NCBI GenBank assembly: GCA_023525975.1
Contig: CM042034.1
Location: forward strand, 689,501-753,500
Direction: 5' to 3'
DNA: 64,000 bases
Origin: Smallanthus sonchifolius
Taxonomy: Eukaryota > Streptophyta > Magnoliopsida > Asterales > Asteraceae
Notes under the pieces: model-generated
What the model was told of the DNA's origin: nothing
What the model saw: only the letters and a program-made list of their open reading frames with translations
Databases searched by the model: none
Shown here: one piece after another, positions 1 to 12,422 of the stretch
How positions within the stretch are numbered: the first letter of the stretch is position 1
Layout: the number at the start of each line of letters is the position of its first letter
Translations under genes and position numbers: made by a program

Positions 1-600
1 AATCGCCACCAAAACATAATGGCATTTACCTCCACCACCACACCTAATCGCCGCCACTATGGATCTGCCACACCACTCCAAAGCACCACAACCTAATCGT
101 CACCACTATGGGATCGTTGGCGGATCTAAATAGTAGCATTGGATGATCTATTGGGGTAAATTTGATGTGTGCAAAGATGAAATCATTGCTTGTGATGAAG
201 GAATTATTGCAGATTGTACAGGATTTGAGAAGGGGATTAAGAGGGAGGTGTTTGAGGATTTGGAGTTACAGGTCGCGAGGAGGACAGTGGTTGTGAGGTG
301 GAGGCGGATGGTTGTTTCTTCAATTGCTTCCACCTAGGTCTGATAACTTGAGGGGGGGGGGGTAGTGGTTCCATGGTGTGTCGGTGGTTGTCGACAGGGG
401 GAGGTGGTGGTGGTCGTAGGATGGTGTTGGTTCCATGGTGTGTGCTGGTGGTGATTCAACTAGTTTGTAACTAGGTTTTTTTTAGTGAAAGTGATAAAGG
501 GTATTTTCGTCATTTTATACACACTTAACAGAAAATTTTAACCTCCATTCAAGTTGAGGACCAGACGTGTTACATGTGTGCAAAAGTTTGGACTATCTAT
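1..600. other. GC-rich low-complexity edge, possibly part of a truncated gene-capture element
   Basis: The first 470 bases are unusually GC-rich and built of CCACCA/GGTGGT-type repeats with an 11-base G run near 351-361. They are followed abruptly by AT-rich DNA with TIR-like phrases at about 490-640. A GC-rich core next to an AT-rich edge resembles the Pack-MULE at 52 kb, but the left half is outside the window and no partner terminus can be seen. The short open frames here look incidental. Low certainty. Confidence 0.25.
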
Positions 601-810
601 GTACTTTTTCATATTTAGGGATCAAATCCAAAATCTATGAAAACCACAAGGACCATTCATATACTTTACTCTTATATATATTTATTTAAACTCATAAATA
701 TGACGTGTTTTATAACTATTAAGTTGAAAGAGATAATTAATTTATTTTATGTGTTAATTAAAAACTTGATAAGTTTGAATTTTATCAGAAACTATATATT
801 TATTATATTA

Positions 811-1461
811 CTAGTTTAGATCCTGTGTATACACACGGAGTGAAAAATATCAATAAATATAATTTTTAAATCTTATGTGTATATTTTACACTAGGTTATA
901 TACCCATATATTACATGGGGTTGTTTGATAGAAAAATGAAATTACAATAAATAAAATTCTTTGTTTCCTTAATTAAGTAATATTATAATTTAAATTTTAT
1001 TTTATTTTTTTGAAAAAGAAAAATCAACATAATTAGATTTCAAAAAAATTTAGTGAGTAAAAATATAATAATGACACGTGACATTTTTTGAATCGTTTAT
1101 TAGAATAAGGATGTGTAAAAATGTATCATATACTAAGTATAGAAAACAAAACTCAAAATATGTAAAAACTAATATATAATTAGGTTTTGAAAATACATTA
1201 AGTATTATTATATATAATTTGATTTTCATTTATTGTTTGATTGAAAATAAAAGTCACATAATTAGATTTTAAAGTTTCATAAGGGATAATTTAAAATAAA
1301 TGTGTTTTATTAATATAATTAATATTTTCTTTAAATATATATTATTGTTAAAAAATGAAGGTGCATTTAATAAGAGAGAGAGGGGCTGAAAAAAATTGAT
1401 AAAAATGAATGTAGATACGACACATGACATGAAAAAACATTTATTTATTATATAGTATAGA
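811..1461 (-). mobile_element. Non-autonomous Helitron-like element
   Basis: Read on the minus strand, it starts TCTATACTATATAATAAATA at 1461 and ends with a GC-containing hairpin (CCGTGT / ACACAGG) and then CTAG at 811. The flanking bases are A and T, the expected A|T target with no target duplication. Its body is clearly similar to the element at 17783-18213 (shared ATAAATAAA..., a CTCTCTCTTATTAAAT segment and a TTACATATTTTGA segment). No coding capacity is seen. A second element sits inside it. Confidence 0.65.
891..1111 (-). mobile_element. Small Helitron-like element nested in a Helitron
   Basis: On the minus strand it begins TCCTTATTCTAATAAACG at 1111 and ends with a hairpin (ACCC.AT / ATGGGT) followed by ATAACCTAG at 891. 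Removing it rejoins sequence that is continuous in the related copy at 17783-18213, and the junction is A|T. The 5' sequence resembles the element at 62277-62769, so this is a second subfamily. Confidence 0.6.
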
Positions 1462-1848
1462 TTATTATTACTACTAATATAACTGGCAACCTAATAATGA
1501 AATAGTAAAAAAATTTATATATACATATAGAAACACTGAAACGTAATCTTACACAATCAATAGCTTCCACAACCCTTATACTGAAGATTGAGTAGGTGTT
1601 TAATACAAATCTATCATTTTGTTTATCTTAGAAAATCATACATATCGTAATGTTTTTAAATGGTGTACTCCGTAACTAAAAGTTTAAAAGTTCAAATCAC
1701 ACATGATGTAGATTCTCGTGTTTTATTTTAGAAAATATATGAATTGATGTTAAACAAAGTTAAAGTGTTGTGCCTTTGGATCAAGAATACTTAAAATATG
1801 CATTTTATGACTCAAAGTAACATGAGAACGTTATAATTATTATTATTA

Positions 1849-2267
1849 CTAGATTAAAAATCTCGTGCATTATACAGGTTATGAGAACGTTATAATTATT
1901 ATTATGACTCAAAGTAAATTCAATTTTATATACTCAATAATAAATATTTACATATTACATATTTATTACATATTACATAGTTTTTAAAACAAGTTTTAGA
2001 AATGTCGAATAGTTACTTTTTAAAAATGTTGTATAAAAAGAATGCAAAAATGCTCAATTTCTAAAAATGTTTTATGAACAAACCTATTTTTTCAAATAAT
2101 TTTTTTATATAAAAAGAGTTATAGAAATCATTATTATTTAATAGGAGAGAGAGAGACAATAAACAAAAAATTATTAAAAAACAATTAAGGAAAATTTGTG
2201 CAATTAATATGAGAGAGAGACGGAAAATGTTGTCTAACAAAAACCTTTATTTATTATAGAGTATAGA
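1849..2267 (-). mobile_element. Non-autonomous Helitron-like element
   Basis: On the minus strand it starts TCTATACTCTATAATAAATA at 2267, nearly the same 5' end as the 811-1461 copy. It ends AATCTAG at 1849, preceded by a degenerate hairpin; flanks are A and T. A short direct duplication (the ATGAGAACGTTATAATTATT phrase) appears both just outside (about 1822) and just inside (about 1880) its 3' end, which may mark the source of its terminal sequence. Confidence 0.5.
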
Positions 2268-2389
2268 TTATTAAAATAGTTATTATTCAATAACTAGTTT
2301 TTAACTGCCGCGCTTCGCGGCGGGAGCCTGGTCGTTATTGGTTTGACTCGTTTGCGTAGATAAAACTTAAATCGAATCGTAGACTCGGT

Positions 2390-4572
2390 TGTAATATCCG
2401 GTATTTTTCCGACCTATCTTTTTCCTAAACCCTTGCACGTATCATTTATTTAAAACTCGAATTCGTTTTAAAACTATTCCTTAAACAATAAATATTAATT
2501 TAATTAATATATAGTTAAGGAAAAACATTTATACTTGGAATATAAATATATATATATATATATATATAAGGCTTATTTAAAAGTATACATATATGAATAT
2601 GTTAAAATTCTTAAAACTTTATAAGTTCGTAATTACATAATATAAACTTATTTTAATTACTTAAACTCATAAACTAATCAATCTTATAAATCATTTTATA
2701 GAAATTATAAAATCATTTGAGAAAACTTATTCAAATTAAACATTTTATTTGTCTATAGAGTCCGGGGACTGAAACTGTCAATTATCGAAACTTATTTTAA
2801 ACTAAAATCTAAATTTTATATATAAATGATAAAACCTTTAAACTTCAGGGGCCTGTTCTGCAATTAATCCAAACTTTCAAATCTTGAAACGGTCTCAGGT
2901 TCGAGCCTCCCCAGTCCCGGTTCTCAGCCCCTTTTGCGCGAAATCGCGATTCCGTCCAGGTTCACCAAACCTCGATCTCCCATACGCGCATGCGACTCCT
3001 ACCTAACCATAATGAATGCTTGATTTCAAACCATGGCCGCGCATGGGCTCGGGATTCAACCCATCGACTCAACCTCCAACTCCCCAACCAATTCGACATT
3101 TAAACCTTAAATCGACTATAAATACCAGTCTCTACACCTTAACAACATCATCCCTTAACACTTAAAACCCTCAATTTCTCTGGTTCGAACCTGCATTGCC
3201 GATTGAGCGCTCGTGGACAGCCGAACCAAACTCGGACGAGTTCTCCTTCATTTCGATACCATATCAGGTAATTCAAACGTCCTCTTTCATCGAATTCGTG
3301 CTATAAACATTTGCCCTCTGTCAAATTACGATGACAGAGGGATTCCAATTCAAATTTACGAATTCTAGTTCTAGGGTTCATAGGGAATTTGGGAGTGATT
3401 TGAATTGTTACTTTTAAATTTCTATTTCGGGTATAAACACAAATGAGGCAGTAGCCGGATGGTTAGTGTGTGTGTGCATGTTTGACCCGGTCCGTGTCAC
3501 ACCCCCAAAATCCACTAACGGAGTTTTACCGTTAGGAGCGTGACATAACAGGATCTCAGTCATTAGTTACTTCGAACGACTCTATATGAGTTTAAGAAAA
3601 ACCACTAGTATTACTCATAGTCACGATGCAACACTAGTAATGAAATTACTGTTTTAAATGTAAGACTGCGGAAGCGAAAAGTTAAATGAAAAGCATGCGC
3701 CAAAACAGTTGCGCCAAAAATAAACAATGCGTCAATAAATAAAATAAACAGTTCTTGAGTTTGCAAAATGATAGACTTCGTATGCATGCATGCCTTAACT
3801 GGTGCTTGTACCTTATTGACCTGAGAAAACATGCTAAAACGTGTCAACACTAGGTTGGTGAGTTCACAGGTTTCAATGTTTGTAAAGTTTACTAGATAAT
3901 ACCATTTACAATTATATCATAGGTAGCTAACCTAGTACATGTTACTAAAGCGTTTCGACACCGAAGCTGACTGTTTGTATGTTTGAATTGCCTCCTACCA
4001 TGACTATCGTAATCAATGGTAAATGTTTAGGTCAATGTTACACCCGTTAGACTTCCCGTCGTGTTAGCGCGACTAACGCGGGTGGGGCTTGTCAATGCCC
4101 AGTAGTACTACTCAAGATTACCTCGCTAACCCATATACTAACGGTTCGATAAGTAAGGACTTTCACGATATGTTTGCGCTTAGTACACAAGTGATATAAA
4201 AGAAATGAATAATCTAAATGTTCGTACCCATGTTTTCTCCCCCAAGTTTAAAACGTAAGAAAAAGGGCCGTGAAACTCACCTTAAAGTGCATGCAAGACT
4301 GCAAGTGTTGTACCGGTGGCCCGCTAAAGGCTACCTAACATGTATGAGTCTATAAGTGTATGTTCGTGCTGGCTCATATAAACCCTTAGTATCCAAACAA
4401 TCCAAATTGTTTATAAGTTTTGAAAAGATTAACATGTTTGACTAGTTTGTCCAAGTTTGACTTTTGTTGACCATGTTGACCCGACGACCCGTTGGTGATT
4501 CAATTATCAAATTAGTATTTGTTTATGTTCACATGTAGGTTGAATATGTCACCCTAAGCAATAGCCACCATA

Positions 4573-4611
<39 letters not shown>

Positions 4612-7600
4612 CATGTACAAGAACTAGTTCAACTAGAATAACAAAGCGTTTTGGTGAGCGGTGGTATCTTACTTAATGTTTTAGAGTCAAGATAAAAGCT
4701 TTAAGTGTCATAACCACTAATTAACAACCAATTAGTGTTATTTAAGATGTTTTAAGGCTTTCGTGTGAGTTACAAGTCAACTCTAGATGAACATGTTGCA
4801 AAAATTGATGATTTGTCAAGTTATTGGAATCTAAGTTTTTACGGTCAGATTTAAGGTTTTGATTATGAATTCTATTTGCCAACCAAACGAATGAAATAAA
4901 ATCTGAAAATATTTGCACAGCAACTTCAACATCTCTTGGTGTTTATATATTTTTCCCTAAATTTTAAAGTAACTCTAAAGTTTTCAAATAAAATATTTGG
5001 GATCAAAGGTAACATAATCTTACTGTTCAGAGTTATCAAATGTCAAAAATTGCTAAAAATCTACTATTCAGGCTACGCATGCAAGACCAATTGGAAAATC
5101 TCGCAGACACATAAAATATTCACTAGAAGAAAGAATGAAGTCAAAAGCTTTAAAATTGGGTGAGTTATGCCCTCGGGAATCAGACTGAAAATCTGCCATC
5201 CGAAAACAGATTCGACCTTCAGTTTTATTTTCCACTTTTGGTTGATCAAAACTTTTTAGAAAAATATGAGATCAGTTGGGTTTGAAAGTGGACTCCTTGA
5301 AATTAACTCTAGACTCAAGAAACAAGCCAATTGGATCTGTTACTATCTAGATGTGATACTTACACAAACGGGTTAGGGTTTTCATCAACAACAAATCTAT
5401 GCAAACATCATGTATGATCATAATAAACAATTAATTATCAAAGTTTGCATCTTATTGAATGGATTATTGTTTGGATGAAAACTAGGGTTTATCAAAACCA
5501 TATTTTCAAAAATTATATAAATATACATAAGAAAAATCCTTACTTGATCCAATAGAAACGAAGATCCATACTTAGATTGTTTGAATACTCGAACAATTGC
5601 AAAACGGAAAATATTTTGATGGTGGTTTGGTGTTGAGATGGTTGCGACGGCTCCAAGGGGTTTGGGGGGTTGGGATTTTCGAAATTTGTGAGTAAATGGG
5701 AGATTAGGGTTTATAATTCCCTTAAATACCCACTCCATGGGCCTCATTATGGATTAAAACTAATTTAGGAGGCCTTTTGGACTAATTTAAATGGGTTTAA
5801 AATTTATTTAATTAATCTAACTAAATAAAATAGTTTTCTAATAAATATTTTTATAAAATCTCTTTATAAAAATTACTAAAGCAGTATAAGTCACAACGAT
5901 ACGCGTAAACGTACGCGATTTCACGAAAGTCTACAATTTACGCATAAAATCACATAACACGTAAAAACACATAATTTATATCAATTATAAATTATTTATT
6001 GCTCGAAATGTTATTTTTAATTATCACCAACGTTCGGGGACAGACTCGTGCGACTCGGTAATTCTCCGAATTACTGTTACGTGAGTGTTTGTGCAATAAC
6101 CGACACATTTAATTAACCCTAATTAAACGTAATGTATGCATGACTAACTAAGATAACTGAGTTGGTATAAATAAGTGTTTGAGATAACGATGTTTGCGTT
6201 AACGGAGTTAACCTGAAAATGTCGAATGTCACAGTCCGTGACCCGGGTTCGAGCCGGTTTTGCCAATTTTATTTTTATTTTGTTTCCTTCCTTTTAAAAC
6301 AATTTTTAATACTTTTAATCATTTTTATAAACTTTCTGATACTTGTATAAACTTGAATTGGATTTTTATTTACACTTTTATATTTCCAAACCATTTTAAT
6401 TAATTTAAACTTAGTTAAAACTTATAATATTTAATACTTTTGTAAATACTTAAAAACTATAAAAATGCTTCTAAACTTTTATAAAAGTTATATTTACACA
6501 GAAACTATATATATAAATCAGTAAACTTAATTTAGCATTTGATTTCTAAAATTTAAAAGATTTAATAGAAACTTAAAACCTTTATAAACTTGTACACTTT
6601 AAAGACTTATAAATTAAAATATAAAACTTTATAAGAAATGCTATTTGAGATTTTATTAAACCTATAACTATATGTCACTTATGAAAACATTTTAAACATT
6701 ATTTAACTATAAGTTATTTTAATAAATACTTAATACTTAGATGTTTTAATAAATCGTAAATGATTTATATTGGTTATTTTCAATAAGATAAATATTTTAA
6801 ATAATTATTTATCCTTAATAATTATGCATTCTTGAAATGATTATAATAAAACTCTAATTATTATTTAAAATTCAAAATAATAATTATCATTATATATCCT
6901 TTAAATAATTATTATAAATCTTTAATAATTATTTATTTCTTGAATAATTATTGTTAAACTTTAATAATTATTTAGTCTTTCATTTAACAATATGTACAAA
7001 TACTTAGAAAACTATTTTAATTACCTATTGTGTGTAATTAATAATTATGAAACTTTTAAATAATTATCTTAATCGATTATTCTAAACTACCAACTTATTA
7101 AAACATTGATATCCAAGTCTTACATTCAACACCGTTAATTATAAACTTGATTTAAACTTCATAAACACAAACCATTCCCATCTCCCGCTTGGAACCCTAG
7201 TCGATCTTGAAATCCTAGATCCTTACCATAGACTTATAGGATCATACTTAAATCTTTAAACTTGCATACTTAGGCTTATCGTGAGGATATTCTCCCTCCA
7301 AGTCTTGCAAATACTTATCCGTGTCGGATACTATTCATCATCCATGTGAATATACTTAACCCCTTTTTCCTTTCTATGCTTTTGGGGTGAAACATGTTCA
7401 AAATTCTTAAACTTATACAATTCTTGTACAACTATGACTACGTGTTTATCCTTATGTTAAACTTGAGACTTGTATGCTTAGATTAAACTTAAAACTAGCA
7501 CATTCATTAACTTTGATCAAGCCTATGGTAACAATGATAGATCTATTGCATTTGACCAATCCACCTTGATTGATTGACCCCTTCGGGGGGGGGGGGAGCC

Positions 7601-8061
7601 CTTGGTGATTGTTACTGAATTAAACTTTAAACTTGAGACTTGAGACTTATAAGGGTAACCTGCGGGTTATGCCTAAACTTGGTTGGAGGGTTGAAGTGCA
7701 CAATGTTTAAGATACTTGTTCTCATACTTACATTATAGAATGCATATATCATAGTGAATTGTAAATTCTTCTCAAATACTTGTTAAACTGTGTCAAAACC
7801 TTTGTATCTCACCAACTATTTTGTAGTTGACAGATTCTTTCACATGTTTCAGGTACTACAACATGAGACTTATTTGTGATCACATAGGATGCTTTGGACC
7901 TAGAATATTTATCAAATAAACATTGTATTCTTGTTATTTTCCCTTGTATTGAATCTTAAATTATTCATTAATGAAATATCGAAACTTTAATAGTTAATCT
8001 TGTGCTATTGAACAACCGCGTCCGCCCTGACGTATAATCCGCCGTCGGTTGGGGTGTGACA
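2390..8061 (+). mobile_element. Solo LTR (same family as the LARD at 36.7 kb), itself interrupted
   Basis: It begins TGTAATATCCGG and ends GGTTGGGGTGTGACA, flanked by the 5-bp duplication TCGGT (2385-2389 and 8062-8066). After removing the nested LTR and its 5-bp duplication it measures 2,928 bp, against 2,934 bp for the paired LTRs at 36738 and 43989, and long stretches match them (for example the segments at 7190-7330 and 7500-7560). No internal region or partner LTR remains, so it is best read as a product of LTR-LTR recombination. It is clearly more diverged from the LARD LTRs than those are from each other. Confidence 0.9.
3495..6233 (-). mobile_element. Nested solo LTR of a second family, inverted
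   Basis: It runs from TGTCACACCCCCAAAATCC to AATGTCACA and is flanked by the 5-bp duplication GTCCG (3490-3494, 6234-6238). Its reverse complement ends GGGGGTGTGACA, like the other LTRs here, so it is inserted on the minus strand. It is 2,739 bp with no partner LTR or internal genes. It contains a (TA)n tract near 4575-4606 and several chance open frames, such as a 109-codon one at 5418-5747, none with recognisable domains. It landed between the two Pol III-like boxes of the host LTR. Confidence 0.85.
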
Positions 8062-8552
8062 TCGGTATAGTGTATGATACGAAAAAAACACTCGAATTTG
8101 AATACAACTCCGTTTTCAATAAAATTTAAAGAAGAACGTTGACAATTTTAAAACGTAAGTGCAACGATAAAAATAATATTAATCAAAGAGAAACATAAAA
8201 CTAAATAATAAAAAAGAAATAAAAAATAAAAAAATTAATGGATCGGGTCGTCGAAAACCATAAAAGCGAATACCGATAATATGAATACCGAAAATGAAGT
8301 CGTTCGCTAATAACAGGTTCGGCTCGTCACGGTACGACAACGGTAACGGCTCTCGCTATAGGTAACGATAAAAAAACCTTAGATTTTGAATACAACTCCG
8401 TTTAAAAAAATTATATCGGAACGTTGACAAAAAAACTAAAAACAGCTGCGCCCCTCCGTATTTTGAAAAAAGTTAACGAACGAAAGTTATTAAAGAAAAA
8501 CGAAATTAATAGAAAATGAAACAGACTAAAAACGTATATTATATAGTATAAG

Positions 8553-9028
8553 GGTTGAAAATGAAAATGTTGAAAAGGTAAAAAAAAAAAAGAAGTTTGG
8601 TGGTAGAAATAAAAAGAATGAAAGTTAACTATTACTTTTTACTCATTTCAAAGTATGAAAAAAAAAACTTTAGTGGTCAAATTTGAAAAGATAAAAAATA
8701 CACTATTCCCTCCACTTTTATTTTAATCTTAGTTTCTAATTCTAATTGTTTAGGATGTAAGACGGTTATAAATTTAAAGTATAAATATGATAACGATTAC
8801 ACAAACTTCACTAAAACTAAAGGCAACAAAAGACAACAAAAGACGTACATCAAAATATGTTTTTAATATGTCATTTTATTATGAAAGGTAAAATAAAGAT
8901 TTTAGTAGTAATTTAATTTTATTTTAGTCTCGTAGGGGAAATTATGGTGCAACTTTCCTATTTAATTCCATTTGAAATTACAAATATCTGAAACCCCTAC
9001 CGCCAGACGCCACTAATTTACTTTCCGG
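8553..9028. promoter_or_regulatory. 5' flank of the BAG gene
   Basis: AT-rich intergenic DNA between the Helitron edge and the BAG start codon. No clear TATA box or other strong element stood out. Confidence 0.3.
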
Positions 9029-12000
9029 ATGATGGAAGAACACGGAGGAGACGCCGCTCCCTCCGTCACCACCACCGGCGACAACGAAGTTGAAGATGGC
9101 GGTGCCGGTAACATCAAGATCAAAGTGTCATTTGGTTCCAGCAATTTCGACGTCTTTATCACCCCTCAATCCACTTTCGGTATAATTCCTTATTTTTCAA
9201 ATTTCAATTGTTTATTATACTGCTGATAACAACTGATTTAGGCAGCAGCAATCGTATTAGGGTTTAGGGAGTTTGATTGTTATTTTTACCATAATTAGGT
9301 TAATTCATCTTATATATTATTATTAGGTTTATTTAGCATAATTTCATATCAGTTGTATTAGGGTTTAAGGTGATCAAGTACTTTTAGCATATTTTCCAAA
9401 ATCACCTACATTAAGTTTTCAAAATCAAGTACAAATTTATAAATCGTTTGTCCGTTTGCGTATATGGACCGACATGCCTGTTTACTTATGCATTCATGTA
9501 GAGATCACTTGAATTAGAAAAAAAAAAGACATCTACTCTTTGTTTTAACATAATAATATTATATATTCTTAATGGCAATTAATTTTTTATTTAATACCGT
9601 ATGGTAAGATAATAACTTGGTACTTATGTCGTTAATCAAGTAAAAGGTATCTGTTGGGCTGTTGACAGTATTAGTGTTTTCGTTTTGGTTCTTAAATCAC
9701 TAGTTATTAACAGTGAGCTGATTTTGATGTTCTTATATCACTGGGTTACAAGACGGGCTCATGAGAAAAGCTTATGTTGACTATTCATCTTTACCTTGTG
9801 TTGTCTTAAACCACAAGTTTCTATCTTCATTTGGTTAAAAAATATTAAGATTAATATGTCATTGCAGCATTATTTATATCACAAAATGGAAAATATAAGT
9901 GTTTTCAATTTCAAATGAAGCATAAGTTGTAGGCATAGCAAAATGTGTGGGTTGGGTAATGGGTTATAACTCTGAATGGGTTCAGTTGATACGAAACAAA
10001 TTATTTCCAAGTTTTTTTATTTTTTATTTTATGAATAGTTAGTTTATTAAATAGGATTTCAGAAACTACATTATTGCAAGATTTTATCTTGTCTTTTGCA
10101 TAAAGCAATTTAGGAGGCTTTGTGCATTAAGAATACCCTTTGGACGATGTTTTCCTTGTTTGACGGTTTCCACCCATTTGACCCATTTCATTTTTTACTG
10201 TCGTTTTGTTTGCCCGTTTGACCCGTTAGAGATAAAACGTAACCCAAAATCGACCTATATACAAGTATATGGGTCAAAATTGCCACTTCTAGTTTTATAT
10301 GTGTCCATGTAGCCTTAAATAATGATTTTTTATAACGGTTACTATGACGGCTAATAGGCATTCATGGCTCTTTTGAAAATGTTCCATTTATTTCTTCATA
10401 TCATCTGCTCTTTTGTTTAATACCTTAAACTTGTCAAATATATTTTTTGTTAATTAAGGTGATTTGAAACTGGTGATTGCAAAAGCAACTGGTTTAGATC
10501 CCAAGGTGCAAAACGTGTTGTTCAGAGGAAAAGAAAATGATGACCATGAAAGTCTGCAAATGGCAGGCGTGAAGGACAATGCAAAGGTAATATTAATTGA
10601 GACTACACCTACCGAAAATGAAGATCTTGAAAAAGTTGAAGAAATAAAGGAAAGCATTGAGGAGATATCAAGAGGGCTTGAGGCTGTTAATCGAGTAAGA
10701 GATGAGAACAATCAATTTGAAGAACAGGTACCTTATTTTCTCCTTGTGATGACTATTTGAATTGTCTAAATAGGTAGCTTTTAGTGCGGGTCAAATCGGG
10801 CCGGGTTGGCTCTCGTTGGCCTATCCACAACAATTATTCATTCACTACTTTTGAATTCTTAAATACTAATGTTCCATCAGGTTCATTTTTTTTACCGTTG
10901 AGGTTATTGAAGTTAAAAGTGTGTTCCGTTTGAGTCATTTTTAAATGTTTTTGACCACCAAAATGCTTTAAAAAGTCATTTTATTGTTATTATTCCAATT
11001 TTTAAAATAAAAAAAAGTTCATAAGTAAAACAATAGTGATAATCAGTCTAAGTGCATTTTGGTCAAAAACAACTAAAACATAACACATTTTTTTAACTTC
11101 AGTGCCCTAACTGTACTGAAAGAACTTCTATGTGATCAGCCCTTTTTAAATAAAGTGGTTTAGGAGGTTTTGTGCATATGAATGCACTTAAGATGACTCT
11201 CTTGCTGTTTCCTTTTTAATTGTATCTTTTGAGCCATTAGACATAAAATATAAACCCAAATTGGCCTATTTGTAGGTAAACAGATTGAAGGGGCCACCTC
11301 TAATTTGAACCATTGTAGTTTACTTTTACAAACTAACCATTGTTCTTGTAGAAGTGCTAAAAGAAACCCTATAATTTGCAAGAATAGGCAACGTTGAACA
11401 AAATTTGGATTGTAAAAATGCTAAAAAACCCCTATAAAAATGTTGGCAGGTCAACTTGACTTGCTCTGACCCGTTTCCCAACCCACTCATTTTGCCATAG
11501 TTGAAAACTTAAATCACTCTACAACCTTGAATGTTGGGTTTCTGAATCTTTTTTCTTTTTCCTACTCCTTTATAAACTGATTGGATTATTTATTCTAGGT
11601 GGTTAGTGTAGAGACTGTTGTTTGTTGTGGGACTCAAGTTGCAGATAAAGATTTTATATTTTTAACCGAGATGCTGATGAGGCAGTTGCTGAAATTGGAT
11701 GGAATTGATGCTGAAGGAGAAGGGAGAACACAGAGAAAATTAGAGGTCGGATTCTTTTATTGATTCTGATTTACAACCTATTTTAGTATATTCAGTTTTA
11801 TTTATTTATTATGTTTATTATCATCACTATATGCTATTGAAAACATGTACATTGAGTGGGTAAGTTCTAGGCAATGTTTTATAAATACCAACTATTTCGC
11901 GTGTTCAGATTTTTGTAAGAAAGAGTGCAATTTCTATCGAAAGTTGGTTTTTTATTGCTATTGATTCACAACATATTTTGGTATATTATGTTTTATTAAT

Positions 12001-12422
12001 TTATTCATTTAGTTATTATTATTATTATTTTTATTATCAGCAGCACTATATGCTATTAAAAGTGTGTTCTTTCTTCTAGTTTTGCCAACAATCCAAAACT
12101 CCAAATTACCCTTTAGAACATGTTACACACTTTGCATATGAATTGTAAAACTCAATAATTAGGATATGACATGTTACCCTTGTCTTGATAACATTGGTTT
12201 TGTTCTGCAATATTCCTCTTTATTGGAGGGCATTTAGACATTTGAATAATAATATTATCATTATTATATTTGCGCCAGGTACGTCGCGTTCAAGGCCTTG
12301 TTGAAAAATTGGATAATCTTAGGGCAAAGAACTCTAATCCTACTAGCAATGCTCAAGAAAAAGCTGATGAACCTTCATTGCCTTCTTCTTCAAAGGTGAA
12401 TCAAGAATGGGAAGTATCTTAA
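9029..12422 (+). CDS. BAG family molecular chaperone regulator (ubiquitin-like + BAG domain)
   Basis: Four coding exons with GT-AG junctions: 9029-9179, 10459-10727, 11599-11745 and 12279-12422, giving about 236 residues. Residues ~28-97 form a ubiquitin-like domain (IKIKVSF... then KVILIE), with the exon 1/2 junction inside it. Residues ~115-205 are helical and charged (EEIKESIEEISRGLEAVNRV..., LLKLDGIDAEGEGR..., RRVQGLVEKLDNLRAKN) and match the BAG domain, which in this family binds the Hsp70 ATPase domain as a nucleotide-exchange co-chaperone. The order UBL then BAG is that of the plant BAG1-4 group. The start could be either of two adjacent ATGs (9029 or 9032). The C-terminus (VNQEWEVS) is short, so an extra 3' exon using the GTGAAT near 12395 cannot be excluded. 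Cytosolic by family; introns 1 and 2 carry related repeats. Confidence 0.85.
10094..10300. repeat. Intronic dispersed repeat, copy 1
   Basis: In BAG intron 1. It carries TTTAGGAGGCTTTGTGCAT, then GACCCGTT, AACCCAAA and TGGGTCAAAATTGCCAC phrases. The same order of phrases recurs in BAG intron 2 and, more loosely, in TIC56 intron 3. Boundaries are approximate. Confidence 0.45.
11157..11320. repeat. Intronic dispersed repeat, copy 2
   Basis: In BAG intron 2. It opens TTTAGGAGGTTTTGTGCAT and continues with GAGCCATTAGACATAAAAT, AACCCAAATTGGCC and GGGGCCACCTCTAAT, matching copy 1 in order. Confidence 0.45.

Larger units (their letters stand above)
2294..8552 (-). mobile_element. Helitron-like element split by a solo LTR
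   Basis: The minus-strand 3' end is well formed: a perfect 6-bp stem hairpin (GCCGCG / CGCGGC, 2307-2321) lies 9 bp from a terminal CTAG at 2294-2297 with an A flank. The likely 5' end is near 8552, where the minus strand reads CTTATACTATATAATATACG, close to the 5' ends of the other copies. The 2390-8061 solo LTR interrupts it, leaving about 590 bp of element. The 5' boundary is approximate. Confidence 0.5.

Noticed and set aside
5418..5747. 109-codon minus frame
   Set aside because: It falls inside the nested solo LTR, has no recognisable motif and low-complexity AT-rich codons.
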